Program-made: the position numbers and the translations under genes
The notes under the pieces: model-generated
Seen by the model: the letters and a program-made list of their open reading frames with translations, nothing else
The model's database searches: none
Told to the model about the DNA's origin: nothing
Shown here: in pieces, positions 63,857-64,000 of the stretch
Layout of the letters: each line of letters opens with the position of its first letter
Position numbering within the stretch: the first letter of the stretch is position 1
DNA from: Aplysia californica
Taxonomy: Eukaryota > Mollusca > Gastropoda > Aplysiida > Aplysiidae
Direction of reading: 5' to 3'
Length of the DNA: 64,000 nucleotides
Assembly: GCF_000002075.1 (NCBI RefSeq)
Contig: NW_004797534.1
Span: 64,847-128,846, forward strand

Positions 63857-64000
63857 CAATAGCCATTTCTATTTCTCTGTCTATAACCCGTTTCCAGAAA
63901 AAGTGCTACCTAAATAATTAAACTCCTTCACCTGTTGTTTACTATTGACCTGGATGTTCAGGGGACTATGGTTTGGGCTCACTTTCATAACTTCTGTTGT

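Overview
The window looks like nuclear DNA of an invertebrate animal, most likely a mollusc and plausibly a heterobranch gastropod. Three genes carry many short exons with GT..AG introns and animal-type proteins. Between and inside them lie tRNA-derived SINEs, LINE tails, terminal-inverted-repeat DNA transposons and many microsatellites, including repeated patches of TCTAGA/AGATCT hexamers that I associate from memory with gastropod genomes. The species call is inference. No prokaryotic gene, CRISPR array, rRNA or intact tRNA gene was seen, and no LTR element or viral copy was recognised.

Layout. (1) 1-3424: upstream DNA with a GC-rich CCAAT/GC-box patch, a MITE, a tRNA-derived SINE and an AGATCT patch. 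(2) 3425-19963, plus strand: a complete 11-exon cytochrome P450 of the CYP2-like type; the exons join without a frame break into 501 codons. Its introns hold a 5'-truncated LINE, a pogo-like MITE, a hAT transposon (8-bp target duplication) that carries a SINE inside it, and a second LINE fragment. (3) 19964-24121: convergent intergenic DNA with a palindromic tandem repeat and the probable long EXOC5 3' UTR. (4) 24122-47785, minus strand: complete 18-exon EXOC5 (exocyst subunit Sec10), 716 codons, with a Tc1-like transposon, several MITEs, a CAGGG-ended element with a 6-bp target duplication and an RTE-like LINE in its introns. (5) 47786-52856: head-to-head spacer, probably a shared promoter region, with AGATCT patches and TIR elements. 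(6) 52857 to beyond the window end, plus strand: ECH1 (delta3,5-delta2,4-dienoyl-CoA isomerase). Its last exon or exons, which should hold the peroxisomal signal, lie outside.

The most interesting signal is in ECH1. The exon after the oxyanion-hole motif is present twice in tandem (55009-55133 and 55505-55629). Both copies are exactly 125 nt, start and end in the same phase, and encode 42-residue segments that are about 45% identical. Because 125 is not a multiple of 3, only a transcript with exactly one copy stays in frame, which predicts mutually exclusive splicing that swaps the substrate-pocket helix and one oxyanion-hole residue while the catalytic Asp/Glu/Asp stay constant.

The three genes have unrelated jobs (monooxygenation at the ER, vesicle tethering at the plasma membrane, fatty-acid oxidation in mitochondria/peroxisomes). 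The only functional link the sequence suggests is the divergent EXOC5-ECH1 promoter arrangement. Most of the remaining sequence is transposon-derived. Several families occur two or more times here, so copies can be aligned to each other without outside data.
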